Source of the DNA: Anaerolineales bacterium UBA5195
Lineage (GTDB): Bacteria > Chloroflexota > Anaerolineae > Anaerolineales > Villigracilaceae
Reading direction: 5' to 3'
Assembly: GCA_002412925.1 (NCBI GenBank)
Contig: DHVZ01000013.1
Span: 1 to 16,594 of the forward strand
DNA length: 16,594 nucleotides
Shown here: in pieces, positions 1 to 7,617 of the stretch
Position numbering within the stretch: position 1 is the first letter of the stretch
Layout of the letters: every line of letters starts with the position of its first letter
The notes under the pieces: model-generated
The model's database searches: none
The model's input: only the letters and a program-made list of their open reading frames with translations
Told to the model about the DNA's origin: nothing
Position numbers and translations under genes: made by a program

Positions 1-2
1 TG

Positions 3-416
3 TGCGCCTTGCTCCGGTTTTTGCACTTGGTCAGCATTACGCTGGAAGCTAAAGTAGATGAATCCTTTGGCCCAACAGTAAAAGCCTGGTTGGAAAATGC
101 GTCTGTCGGAAAAAAGAAAAAGCTGGTATTCCTGCGTGAGAATCTGGGGCTAATGGATAAGGTCCTGGATAACATCCGCTACCAACTGTTCCACCGGACA
201 GTTTCCGCCCTGCTCGAAGCCAAACATTTCAACGCTCGCTATGCCATGATGATTGTTCATTCCTTCAGCCCTGCGAAATCCGGGTTTGATGATTACCAGG
301 CCTTTTTGGGGTTGTTTGGCCAATCAGCGCAGGCGGGGAACCTGGTGGAACTCCACATAGGTGGTACGCCCCGCCTGTTTTCAGGCTGGATTTCAGAAAA
401 AGGAGCTCTGTCTTGA
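3..416 (+). CDS. Unrecognised protein, C-terminal part (5' end outside window)
   Basis: The reading frame is open to the left edge of the window, so only the C-terminal ~137 residues are seen and no start can be assigned; a TTG at position 9 is in frame but has no visible ribosome binding site. The segment is soluble and mixed alpha/beta, with a Lys-rich stretch and a motif HFNARYAMMIVHSFS followed by FDDYQAFLGLFG. This is vaguely reminiscent of the DUF6946 family, but I cannot confirm that. Its stop overlaps the TTG start of the DNA glycosylase by four bases (TTGA, 413-416), so the two genes are probably translated together. I do not assign a function. Confidence 0.6.
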   Translation, partial: CALLRFLHLVSITLEAKVDESFGPTVKAWLENASVGKKKKLVFLRENLGLMDKVLDNIRYQLFHRTVSALLEAKHFNARYAMMIVHSFSPAKSGFDDYQAFLGLFGQSAQAGNLVELHIGGTPRLFSGWISEKGALS

Positions 417-913
417 AAGATGCATTCCCGCCCGTTGCTTCTCTAAACGCCCGCACCCTGATCCTGGGCACGATGCCTAGTGAAATCTCGCTCGAGCGAC
501 AGGAATATTATGGCAACCCGCGCAATCAATTCTGGCGCATCATGCAGGCCGTATTTGATGTTCCGCTGGAGGCTCCGTATGCCGCGCGGCTGGTGGGGCT
601 TGGGCAGAAACAGATCGCACTCTGGGATGTGCTTCAATCTTGCGAACGGGTGGGCAGCCTGGATAGCACCATCCAAAACGCCGTCCCCAATGATTTTTCT
701 GGAATGTTTACGGAACATCCCAACCTGAAGGTACTGGCTTTCAACGGTAAAAAAGCCGCTGAATGGTTCGAAAAATGGGCCAGGGTCGATACGACGGGTT
801 TTCAGAAACTGGTTCTGCCCTCTAGCAGTCCTGCCGCAGCGCTGGCCTTTGACAAAAAGGTTACAGCATGGGCAGTGTTGCGAACGCCTTCGGCGAATTC
901 AGAAATCCCGTAG
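413..913 (+). CDS. DNA-deoxyinosine (hypoxanthine) glycosylase, UDG superfamily family 6
   Basis: This 166-aa protein is expected to excise deaminated adenine (hypoxanthine) from DNA as the first step of base excision repair. Motif 1 is GTMPS (residues 19-23), followed by the family-typical YYGNPRNQFW (32-41), which contains the Asn of the active-site region. FNGKKA (110-115) and the second motif LPSSSPAAA (135-143) follow. Length and order fit the hypoxanthine-DNA glycosylase group rather than Ung. The start is TTG at 413, supported by AAGGAG at about 399-404 and by the 4-bp overlap with the upstream gene. It ends just before the inverted repeat at 953-986 and converges on the recombinase gene. 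It is most simply read as chromosomal flank of the integrated element. Confidence 0.88.
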   Translation: MKDAFPPVASLNARTLILGTMPSEISLERQEYYGNPRNQFWRIMQAVFDVPLEAPYAARLVGLGQKQIALWDVLQSCERVGSLDSTIQNAVPNDFSGMFTEHPNLKVLAFNGKKAAEWFEKWARVDTTGFQKLVLPSSSPAAALAFDKKVTAWAVLRTPSANSEIP

Positions 914-952
914 TCTGTTCCAATTTGTTGAGTAGCTTTATCCGGTTATTCT

Positions 953-986
953 ATACCTGCCCAATAGAACATTATTGGGCAGGTAT
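953..986. repeat. Perfect inverted repeat, 14-bp arms with 6-nt spacer, next to recombinase gene
   Basis: The arms are ATACCTGCCCAATA (953-966) and TATTGGGCAGGTAT (973-986), with spacer GAACAT. It lies between two convergent genes, so it could be a bidirectional terminator, but neither strand has a T-run after the stem. The geometry (inverted arms around a 6-nt centre, inner AATA/TATT) resembles the crossover core of Xer-type tyrosine recombinases, and the recombinase stop is 20 bp away. Terminator and attachment/crossover site are both possible. Confidence 0.6.
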
Positions 987-1006
987 TCGTGCTGTGAGCA
1001 ACTGCG

Positions 1007-1909
1007 TTAATTCTCTGCCAGAAGCCCTACCGCCTCCTCCAGATCCTTCTCTCCCGGCGTGACATACAACCTCGTGGTATCCAGGCTTTCGTGACCAAGC
1101 AGGGTCGCCACCTTTTCTAACGTCACCCCGCTGTCAAGCAGCGACTTGGCGAAGGAATGCCGGCAGGTGTGCGGGGTGACATCTGACAGCCCAGCAAGCT
1201 CTGCCAGGCGGGAAACCGCGCACTGCACCGAGCGCACCTTCAATTTCTCCCCGCGTTGGCCAATGAACAGGGCGTCATCCTTGATCTGTGGCCGAACAGC
1301 GAGCCACTGTTCCAGCATCTGGCGGGCATCTTTGTTCAAGGGCAAAACTCTCTGTTTTGTCCCCTTCCCCGCCCGGACGGTCAGGGTCGCCTTACGCTCG
1401 GTCAGCAGCAAATCGCTGGTTTTTAGGTTGGCAAGCTCTGAAACCCGCAACCCGGTATTCAGGAGCAAAGTCACCACCACCGCATCCCTCAGGCGCAGCA
1501 CCCAGAGGCGTGGATAGCGCAGGCGGGCGATTTGCAAATCGTCGCGCACGACCTGGATCAGGTTGGCGCGCTGCTTTTTATCAAGCCACTTGGGCGCCTG
1601 GGCAATCGTACCGACACTCTTGATATTAATGGCCGGGTTGGCCGGCAGGAGACCGGTTTGCGCGGCCCAGTTGCCAAAGGCGGCAATGGCCGCCAGCTTG
1701 CGGTTCACGGTCTGCGGGGCAGCGGAGGTGTTGATCAGATGCTGGCGGTAGAAACGGATGTCCGCTGCCGTCAGGGTTTCCAGGGAGCTGGTTCCCTGGC
1801 CCTCCAGCCAGCGGATGAAAACGGATAAATCGGTCAGATAACCGCGCACGGTGGCGGGGGAACGGTCAAGAGATTGCAGGTGTTCCGAGAAAGCGGTCAG
1901 CAGGTTCAT
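1007..1909 (-). CDS. Tyrosine recombinase/integrase, XerC/XerD-like
   Basis: This 300-aa site-specific recombinase would cut and rejoin DNA through a 3'-phosphotyrosine intermediate, here probably to integrate, excise or resolve the element. Residues 1-85 form the SAM-like core-binding domain; the catalytic domain spans about 105-290. The complete catalytic set is visible: Arg155 (TGLRVSEL), Lys182 (AGKGTKQR), His247 and Arg250 (HTCRHSF), His273 (LLGHESL) and Tyr282 (TRLYVTP). Length matches XerC/D (about 300 aa) rather than long phage integrases. The ATG at 1909 is preceded by GGAG. It is the last gene of the minus-strand element and faces the chromosomal glycosylase, a usual place for an integrase at an element boundary. 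Confidence 0.93.
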   Translation of the reverse strand: MNLLTAFSEHLQSLDRSPATVRGYLTDLSVFIRWLEGQGTSSLETLTAADIRFYRQHLINTSAAPQTVNRKLAAIAAFGNWAAQTGLLPANPAINIKSVGTIAQAPKWLDKKQRANLIQVVRDDLQIARLRYPRLWVLRLRDAVVVTLLLNTGLRVSELANLKTSDLLLTERKATLTVRAGKGTKQRVLPLNKDARQMLEQWLAVRPQIKDDALFIGQRGEKLKVRSVQCAVSRLAELAGLSDVTPHTCRHSFAKSLLDSGVTLEKVATLLGHESLDTTRLYVTPGEKDLEEAVGLLAEN

Positions 1910-2018
1910 GGGGTCTCCGATTGAGTATTTTCAAATAACGAGTGGTTTTTAATGGCCTAGTTCCTTGCCCCGACAAAAGCGGGATAATAGTGCCATTTTT
2001 GTTCCCGGTTTGAGTAAA

Positions 2019-3224
2019 CTATTTTGGCCCGGCAGAGAGGTCGATTTGCTCCAGCCACAGGCTCCCGCCCGGGCCGCGCCACCCCCAACGCAGTGCTTCC
2101 AGGTTGGTCAGGGTCAGGCGGCTGGCCAGGTCGCGTTCGCGCAGCGTTTTTTGCACTTCCTCGGCAATCTGTTCCTGGGATTTCTCGTACTGGCAAAAAA
2201 CATACAGATTACCCTCCGTCAGTTCATGCAGGTTGACCCACTTTTCAGGGCGGCTGGATTTTTTGCCGGAGCGCTCAACTTCGATGTAGATCAGCTTGCC
2301 ATCCTTGCGGGCAGTGAGATCTGGGACGGCCTGACGCACCCCATCCAGGAAATGGCGGTGGCCGTGAGCCAGGATTTCGTAGCCGGCCTGCGTCAGCAGA
2401 TCAGCGGCCTCCAGGTTGAGCAGCATGTGGGCATCCGAAACGTGGCTGGCCTGGGTAGCCAGTTCGCTGAGCACCGGTGGCTTGTTGGTCAGCATGACGT
2501 AAGCCGCCTGGCCCAGTTCGGTCAGCCAGGCCAACCTGGGCGGACGCCCCTGCATGCCACCCTCTGCCTGGCGGATGGCAATCAGACCGCGCTTCTCAAG
2601 GGCCGCGAGGGCTTTCGAGATGCCTCCCGCGCTGGGTTTGTTGTATCCAAACAGCGCAGCCGCCCTTTCCCGGATGACCGGTACGCGTCCCAGACCGGTT
2701 TCTCCAATAATCTCGACAATGACGGCTTGTTTGTCAAACCCAGGCCTGGCGCGCCATTCGGTCATCCAGATCGTCTGGGAGAGTTCGAGTACGCCTGTGT
2801 AGGTTTTCTCCACAATCAGGGGGTGCTTGCGGCACATTTGTACTTCGGTTTTCATCTGTTCGAGGCGCTTTTTCAACTCAGTGTTTTCATCGCACACCTC
2901 GCAGAATTCTTCGTGCTGCTCCCAGCCAAGGGTTTTCCTGGTTTCAATCTCAGCTTTTAGTAGAGCGATGCTCTGATTGAGTTCCAGGATCGTCTGTTTC
3001 TGGTGTTCAAGCTCGGTGAACCGATCATTCACCCGGTCGAGCAGATAATCCACCAGCATGTGCTTGCCACCCTCGAGTTTCATCCACTCCTGGTTGATTT
3101 CCAGTTCGCGTGGAGGTGCCAGCTTTTGGATCAGCGGCAACAAAAGCTCGTAAAAGACCGGTTTGGGCGGGCCATAGACCCCGGCCAGAACCCCAGTGGG
3201 CACAGCAGAGTTATCGTAGTTCAT
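2019..3224 (-). CDS. Coiled-coil/winged-helix protein with PD-(D/E)XK nuclease-like domain
   Basis: This 401-aa protein was not recognised as a named family; it resembles replication-relaxation-type proteins of mobile elements. Residues 65-130 are a predicted coiled coil bracketed by C108xxC111 and C131xxH134, which could bind zinc. Residues about 165-245 look like a winged helix (KPSAGGISKALAALEKRGLI, followed by a basic RPPRLAWLT wing). Residues about 270-345 carry PD (301-302), then E315-V-E317 and Lys321, the spacing of a PD-(D/E)XK nuclease core, followed by a hydrophobic strand (NLYVFCQYE). The start overlaps the dnaB stop by 4 bp (ATGA), so it is translationally coupled to the helicase. 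A role in element replication, as relaxase, initiator or helicase partner, is inferred; the nuclease activity is a prediction. Confidence 0.78.
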   Translation of the reverse strand: MNYDNSAVPTGVLAGVYGPPKPVFYELLLPLIQKLAPPRELEINQEWMKLEGGKHMLVDYLLDRVNDRFTELEHQKQTILELNQSIALLKAEIETRKTLGWEQHEEFCEVCDENTELKKRLEQMKTEVQMCRKHPLIVEKTYTGVLELSQTIWMTEWRARPGFDKQAVIVEIIGETGLGRVPVIRERAAALFGYNKPSAGGISKALAALEKRGLIAIRQAEGGMQGRPPRLAWLTELGQAAYVMLTNKPPVLSELATQASHVSDAHMLLNLEAADLLTQAGYEILAHGHRHFLDGVRQAVPDLTARKDGKLIYIEVERSGKKSSRPEKWVNLHELTEGNLYVFCQYEKSQEQIAEEVQKTLRERDLASRLTLTNLEALRWGWRGPGGSLWLEQIDLSAGPK

Positions 3225-4552
3225 GCGTTCAGATCCACGTGCAGCACCACCGCATTCTCAAAGCACGTGGTGGATTTGCGAAACAGGCTGGGAATGGTGC
3301 CGGTTGGGCCGTTGCGGTGCTTGGCCACGAAAATCTCGGTCGGCTGGAGTTCGCTCTCGGGCTGGGGATCGGGCTGGTGCAGGAACATGACGACATCTGC
3401 ATCGGCTTCGATATCGCCGCTCTCACGCAAATCGGAGAGCTGCGGGCGGCTGGAGGCGCGCTTTTCCACGTCGCGGTTGAGCTGCGCCGCAGCCAGGATC
3501 GGGATGTTCAGTTCCTTCGAGAGCGCTTTCAAGGCGCGCGAGATGGCTCCCACCTCCTGGGTGCGGTTCTCGGTTTTCTGTCCGGCGCGCATCAACTGGA
3601 GATAGTCCAGAATAACCAGGTCGATTTTCCCAACGGAGAGATGCAGGCGGCGCAGTTTGGCTTTGAGCTGCAGGGGCGTAATGGCTGGGGTATCATCCAG
3701 ATAGATCGGCAGATGCTCCAGATTTTCGACAGCCGAGGTTAGGCGCGGCCAATCCGCCTCGCTCACTTTGCCAGTATCGAGCAGCTGCACATCCAGTCCG
3801 CTTTCCTGGGCGATCAGGCGGTTGGTCAGGCGCAGGGTCGGCATCTCGAGTGAAAAGACGGCCACGCACTTGTGACTCCTGGCCGCATTCCGCGCGGTGG
3901 TGAGCATCAACGAAGTTTTGCCCTGGCCAGGTCGCGCGGCCAGCACGTAGAGCGCACCGGATTGGAAGTTGCCGAGCTTGGCATCCAGGTCGAGCAAGCC
4001 GCTGGGTGTGCCGGGCAGTTCGGGGCTGCGGCTCAAAGTGTCAATCTGGTCATACGCCTGGCCAAGCGCCTCGGCGAGCGAAACCAGGTTCCCACCGATT
4101 TCGCGGAGCACCGCCCCTTCGAGGGCAGCCACAGCTTGCTCTGTGACCGCGGGCAGCTCCAGTTCCTGATCATAGGCCAGGGTGGCGATTTGATTGGCGG
4201 CGGTGAGCAACTTGCGACGGGTGGCGGCTGCGCGCACGATCTGGCCATAGGCTTCAGCATGGAGAGTGGTCGGGACAGCGTTCAGCAGGCCGGTCAGGAA
4301 GGCGGGTCCGCCGATTTCATCCAGGCGGCCCATATCCTCCAACTCTTCGCTGAGGGTCAGGCTGTCGATCGGCATGCGGCGCTCGAACAGGCGCGTATAA
4401 GCTTCCCAGATAAAGCGCAGGCGGTGGATGAAAAAATCCTCGGCCATGAGAAACTCGGACAGTTCAACGTACACATCCGGGTTGATCAGCACCGCGCCGA
4501 GCACGGCTTCCTCGGCTTCGCGGCTGTGGGGAGTATGGGTGATTTCGGTCAT
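3221..4552 (-). CDS. dnaB: Replicative DNA helicase, DnaB family
   Basis: This 443-aa DnaB-type hexameric helicase unwinds DNA ahead of the replication fork. The N-terminal primase-interacting domain (residues 6-105, starting PHSREAEEAVLG) is followed by a linker and a RecA-like domain. Walker A is ARPGQGKTS (206-214) and Walker B LVILDYLQL (312-320). SDLRESGDIEADADVVMFLH (373-392) and the arginine-finger region KHRNG (411-415) are intact. Length is normal for DnaB. The ATG at 4552 has GGAG eight bases upstream, inside the end of the preceding rep gene. Its position between a winged-helix replication protein and the wHTH/nuclease gene marks it as the element's own helicase, probably loaded at the iteron region around 5700, rather than the host copy. 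Confidence 0.95.
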   Translation of the reverse strand: MTEITHTPHSREAEEAVLGAVLINPDVYVELSEFLMAEDFFIHRLRFIWEAYTRLFERRMPIDSLTLSEELEDMGRLDEIGGPAFLTGLLNAVPTTLHAEAYGQIVRAAATRRKLLTAANQIATLAYDQELELPAVTEQAVAALEGAVLREIGGNLVSLAEALGQAYDQIDTLSRSPELPGTPSGLLDLDAKLGNFQSGALYVLAARPGQGKTSLMLTTARNAARSHKCVAVFSLEMPTLRLTNRLIAQESGLDVQLLDTGKVSEADWPRLTSAVENLEHLPIYLDDTPAITPLQLKAKLRRLHLSVGKIDLVILDYLQLMRAGQKTENRTQEVGAISRALKALSKELNIPILAAAQLNRDVEKRASSRPQLSDLRESGDIEADADVVMFLHQPDPQPESELQPTEIFVAKHRNGPTGTIPSLFRKSTTCFENAVVLHVDLNA

Positions 4553-4555
4553 GGA

Positions 4556-5572
4556 TTAACTCCGGGGTTTGAAGTTTTTCAAGGCTTGTTCCAGCGCGGT
4601 GGGAGCTGGTTCTGAAGCCTGGTTTTGTCCGGCGCTGGCCTGGGCCAGGACGCTGGTCAGAGTCTTGGCCAGCGCGCCGGGATGGGAAACGTTGAAGGGA
4701 GCCTGGTTCCAGCGCTGCCAGGTGCGGCGCAAGGCCAGTTCGAGCGGGGTGTCATAATCGGCGGCGATTTTTGCCAGTTCACGCAGACCATTGATCCAGA
4801 GGGCAAAGTCGCCGCCCTTCTCCCCGGCGGCCGGTTTTTCGGGTGGGCGCAGGTTGAAGGTTTCGAGCAGCAGTTTCGCGCCGGGTTGGCAATCGGTTGG
4901 GAAAGCGGCAATGCGTTTTTGGAGTGTTGCCACGTCAGGTGCTTCCGGGTCGGGTTTTGAAGGTTCTGGCGCAGCGCCGCGCGCGGGCTTGCCCATGTTT
5001 TTAATCTTCTTAAAAGAATGGTTCTTCTTAAGCACCGATTTTCCACGTTCGGAATTTTCCACATTCGGAAAAATCGGAGTCTGGCTTTTTGGGGCCACAT
5101 CCCGATTTTCCACGGCTGGGTTTTTCTGAATCTGGCTTTCGGGATCGGTGACCGGATTGAGCTGGACATCCCCTGCTCCGTTTTCTTTGGCGGGCTGGAC
5201 TTCGTACTGGGCCAGCTGCTCTTGAGTTGGGAAAACGATGTAACGGTTGCCGCCCACAAAGCGGTTCTTGCCATCCCGGATGCGGTAGCGCAGCAGGACG
5301 CGCTGGCCGTCGATCACCAGATTGTTGAGATGCTCCAGGGAACGACCGATGGTATCGGTGGAACTTCCGGTTTCGGCCTCGATCTGCTCGTAGCTGGGGA
5401 AGGATTCCCCTTGTTGGTTGGCATGCAGAACGATGCACATAAACACCCCCAGAGCTGCGCCCTTGAAGTGATGCAGGTGTTGGCGGAACTCAAACCCGAT
5501 CTGCATGAACAGGACTTCGGGGCTGTGACCCGCCCCAATTCCGCGCCAGGAACCGGAAAAAACTTTGAACAT
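4556..5572 (-). CDS. Winged-helix replication initiator-like protein
   Basis: This 338-aa protein has an N-terminal DNA-binding domain: residues 36-115 contain a hydrophobic helix (ALGVFMCIVLHANQ), an HTH (FPSYEQIEAETGSSTDTIGRS, about 58-78) and a basic wing (RYRIRDGKNRFVGGNRYIVF). This is the layout of phage and plasmid replication organisers. A low-complexity linker rich in Pro, Asn and Lys follows (125-205). The C-terminal 235-315 is a helical domain with many Trp residues (FALWINGLRELAKIA, LRRTWQRWNQAPF) that may contact DnaB, as in DnaD-like loaders; that is inference. The ATG at 5572 has a clear AAGGAG. It lies directly downstream of the iteron array and 3 bp before dnaB, so it is the best candidate for the element's Rep protein. 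Confidence 0.72.
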   Translation of the reverse strand: MFKVFSGSWRGIGAGHSPEVLFMQIGFEFRQHLHHFKGAALGVFMCIVLHANQQGESFPSYEQIEAETGSSTDTIGRSLEHLNNLVIDGQRVLLRYRIRDGKNRFVGGNRYIVFPTQEQLAQYEVQPAKENGAGDVQLNPVTDPESQIQKNPAVENRDVAPKSQTPIFPNVENSERGKSVLKKNHSFKKIKNMGKPARGAAPEPSKPDPEAPDVATLQKRIAAFPTDCQPGAKLLLETFNLRPPEKPAAGEKGGDFALWINGLRELAKIAADYDTPLELALRRTWQRWNQAPFNVSHPGALAKTLTSVLAQASAGQNQASEPAPTALEQALKNFKPRS

Positions 5573-5694
5573 CTCGAACTCCTTATCGTGATGAAAAAGC
5601 CAACAGGAAGGCTTGTGGTGAATGATTTTTGCGAGCCATATCGCAGGTCAAACAGGCAAAATCAGGCGGCTTGCAGGTCGATTTAGCGGGCAGG

Positions 5695-5772
5695 TTATAC
5701 ACGGCTGGGTACACGGAAGGGGTACACGTTGGTACACGGCGGTACACGGAGGCTGTCAACGTAACGTGTACC
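5695..5772. repeat. Iteron-like array, probable replication origin or Rep/partition operator
   Basis: GGTACACGG occurs at 5708-5716, 5731-5739 and 5741-5749, GGTACACGT at 5721-5729, a degenerate copy ending in TACACGG at 5698-5704, and an inverted copy ACGTGTACC at 5764-5772. Spacing between direct copies is 13, 10 and 10 bp, close to one helical turn. The degenerate copy also forms TTATACACG (5695-5703), which fits the DnaA-box consensus TTWTNCACA at 8 of 9 positions. An A/T-rich stretch (5786-5805) follows. The site lies between the ParA/ribbon-helix-helix pair and the rep-dnaB genes. Iterons bound by Rep or a parS-like centromere bound by the ribbon-helix-helix protein are both plausible. 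Confidence 0.75.
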
Positions 5773-5824
5773 GCCTTTTCCATCTCCAAAAATAAGTGGT
5801 TAATTTGGCGGGAAATGCGTGATT

Positions 5825-6460
5825 TCATCCGGCGCTCCATCCAGAAACATCCCGCAAGGCCACATGGTGCAGGTTCAGCCGCAGATGTCCGTTGCGATAT
5901 TCATCGACGGCATAAGCCAACAGGCGAGTGACCAGCGCGCCCAAGGGCACACTGTAAGACTCGGCCAGCGCTTTCAAACGGTTATGCGTGTCCCGCCCCC
6001 AGCGGAACCCAAAGGGAGTGCGCTTGCGCTCCGGGGCGATTAGTTTGCGTTGGCGTTGCTTGCGCTCCCGGTCTGGTTTGATCTCGCGCGCCCAGCCATC
6101 CGCCTTTTCCCAGGTCAAAACCATGCGTGTGCTGTACGGATTCGGGTTGGGGCGGGCCTCCATCCAGATTTGTCCGCGATCATGCATGGTCAGGGCAAAA
6201 TTTATCAACTGGGTGGCCACTGTGGAAATGTTGTTGATCCCCAGGCTGGTGGCGATCCCCGCGACTGCGTAATACACTTCCGGATCGGTCAGGTCATAGC
6301 GGAAAGGTGCATGGGTCTGGTCCCAGGTGGGGGAGCCATCTTTCTTGGTCTTGCGCACCTGGGGAGTTCCACTCGATTTGACATTCAACCCTTCCAGCAG
6401 GGTCGCTGGCGAAAGCTGGCTTGTCTCTGTGGGGGAGGTTTTGCGGACTGCTTTGGACAT
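5825..6460 (-). CDS. ParA-partner protein with two ribbon-helix-helix-like repeats (ParB-type candidate)
   Basis: This 211-aa basic protein was not recognised as a named family. It contains two related segments, about 53-100 (FRYDL...VAGIATSLGINNI...TQLINFALTMHDRGQI) and 150-195 (FGFRWG...LKALAESYSVPLGALVTRLLAYAVDEYRNGHL). Each starts with a short strand and continues with two helices, as in ribbon-helix-helix domains. They are joined by a Pro/Asn segment and a highly basic linker (REIKPDRERKQRQRKL). The start is 2 bp after the parA stop, with GAGG upstream, so the two are co-translated. By position it is expected to be the centromere-binding partner of ParA, perhaps acting on the GGTACACGG array just downstream. 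The partner role is inference from synteny. Confidence 0.68.
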   Translation of the reverse strand: MSKAVRKTSPTETSQLSPATLLEGLNVKSSGTPQVRKTKKDGSPTWDQTHAPFRYDLTDPEVYYAVAGIATSLGINNISTVATQLINFALTMHDRGQIWMEARPNPNPYSTRMVLTWEKADGWAREIKPDRERKQRQRKLIAPERKRTPFGFRWGRDTHNRLKALAESYSVPLGALVTRLLAYAVDEYRNGHLRLNLHHVALRDVSGWSAG

Positions 6461-6462
6461 GC

Positions 6463-7263
6463 CTAACCTCGCAAGATCGCTTTTCCTAAAGTAGAGAATT
6501 CCTGCGCCGCGCGGCGGGCATAGGGATTATTCTTTTCCTCTTCGGCCTTTTCAAAGATGGTCATCTGATTGGAAGGCAATTCGCGGATGGCAGTGGTTTC
6601 ATGGATGGGGGCCAGCGCCAGCGCCCCAAACATCTGCTGGAGTTGTTGCAGGCTTTCGCGGCGTTCCACCGTTCGGTCATCAAAGAAGGTCGGCAGGATG
6701 CCGGTCAGGTGTCCATGCCAGCCGCGGGCGGAGAGGGCTTTGAGAGTGGCCACCGTCTGGCGGGCACCTTCCACACCGGCGGTTTCACTGGCGACCGGGA
6801 TGAGCACTTCGTCGGCGGCCCAAAGCGCCATCTCCAAAATACCCCCGAGCGAGGGTGCGGTGTCCAAAATGACCAGGTCGTAGCGGCCAAACTGTTCGGA
6901 GACCGCCTGGCGGATCAGGTTCAGATCGCGCTCTCCGGAGAGCATGAACGCCTGGGCAGTGGCGGTTTCGGCGCTGCCGGGCAGGAGCGCCAGATACTCC
7001 CGTCCGGTGGGGCGGATGAAAGCGCGGATTTGTTCACCGCGGTCGCCGCGCATCAGGGTGGCCAGGCTGGTGATGTAGGCTGCCAGAAGGTTGTATGCGC
7101 CTGGGGTGGGGGAGAAACCCAGGAAAGTCGCCAGATTGCCCTGGGGGTCGAAATCCACCAGAAGGATGTTTTTCTCTGCCCGCGCCAAAGCGGCGGCCAG
7201 ATTGATGGCGGTGGTGGTTTTTCCAGTACCGCCTTTTTGGTTGGCAACGGTGATGATTTTCAT
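6463..7263 (-). CDS. parA: ParA-family partition ATPase
   Basis: This 266-aa P-loop ATPase of the ParA/Soj/MinD class forms a nucleoid-bound gradient that moves the partition complex. The deviant Walker A is KGGTGKTTT (10-18) with signature Lys10 and catalytic Lys15; Walker A' is DFDPQGN (37-43) and Walker B LVILDTAPS (about 130-138). It lacks an N-terminal HTH, so it is the short (type Ib-like) form, which normally relies on a separate small DNA-binding partner, here the gene that starts 2 bp downstream. The ATG at 7263 is preceded by AGGA. A dedicated ParA supports a plasmid-derived or plasmid-like state of the element. Confidence 0.93.
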   Translation of the reverse strand: MKIITVANQKGGTGKTTTAINLAAALARAEKNILLVDFDPQGNLATFLGFSPTPGAYNLLAAYITSLATLMRGDRGEQIRAFIRPTGREYLALLPGSAETATAQAFMLSGERDLNLIRQAVSEQFGRYDLVILDTAPSLGGILEMALWAADEVLIPVASETAGVEGARQTVATLKALSARGWHGHLTGILPTFFDDRTVERRESLQQLQQMFGALALAPIHETTAIRELPSNQMTIFEKAEEEKNNPYARRAAQEFSTLGKAILRG

Positions 7264-7275
7264 AAGAGATCCTTT

Positions 7276-7617
7276 CTATGGCGTGCAAAGATAGTTGAGA
7301 TTGAGCCAGCCTGTTTGCCCATTACTCTGTGCCTGCACCCAGGTGGCGCCATCCGCAGTGGTTTCGTTTTGACCGGTAAGGGTGACCTGTTGTCCTTGTT
7401 TGAGCACTGCGAAAATGGTGGACTGGATGCCAGGTTCGCTGCGAAAATTCAGGTGTTCTGCGCAAATGGTTTTCGCAGGCCGCAGGGTGGAGGAGGCAGA
7501 AGGGCTTGGGCTGGACAGAACGGCGCTGGGAGATGGAGTGCCTTCCAGCACAGCTTGGCTGGTGGAACAGGCCAGGCTAAGAAAGAGCAGAATAAGGATG
7601 AGAGTGGTTGGTTTCAT
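7276..7617 (-). CDS. Lipoprotein with bacterial SH3 (SH3b) domain
   Basis: This 113-aa protein begins with a lipoprotein signal peptide: hydrophobic MKPTTLILILLFLSLAC with lipobox LSLAC and lipidated Cys17. A Ser/Pro/Thr-rich tether follows (18-48). Residues 50-113 form an SH3b domain (AEHLNFRSEPGIQSTIFAVL, GQQVTLTG, ATWVQAQ, GQTGWLNLNYL), a fold that commonly binds cell-wall peptides or carbohydrates. I take the ATG at 7617 as start because it gives the signal peptide and overlaps the upstream stop as ATGA; an upstream-extended frame exists but reads through another gene. It should be anchored outside the membrane. Its position between membrane-protein genes and parA suggests an envelope function of the element, possibly in transfer or entry exclusion; that is speculative. 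Confidence 0.85.
   Translation of the reverse strand: MKPTTLILILLFLSLACSTSQAVLEGTPSPSAVLSSPSPSASSTLRPAKTICAEHLNFRSEPGIQSTIFAVLKQGQQVTLTGQNETTADGATWVQAQSNGQTGWLNLNYLCTP

Noticed and set aside
868..1062. 64-codon plus-strand frame spanning the inverted repeat
   Set aside because: It overlaps the glycosylase end and the recombinase end in other frames and has no supporting signal.
1965..2960. 331-codon plus-strand frame opposite the wHTH/nuclease gene
   Set aside because: It is antisense to a gene with clear domains and ATGA coupling; no family resemblance.
5695..5772. Short repeats as a possible CRISPR array
   Set aside because: Units are 9-10 bp with almost no spacers and there are no cas genes; iterons fit better.
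5583..5840. 85-codon minus-strand frame across the iteron region
   Set aside because: It lacks a ribosome binding site and a recognisable domain, and its Val-Tyr/Pro-rich part is simply the translation of the GGTACACGG repeats.
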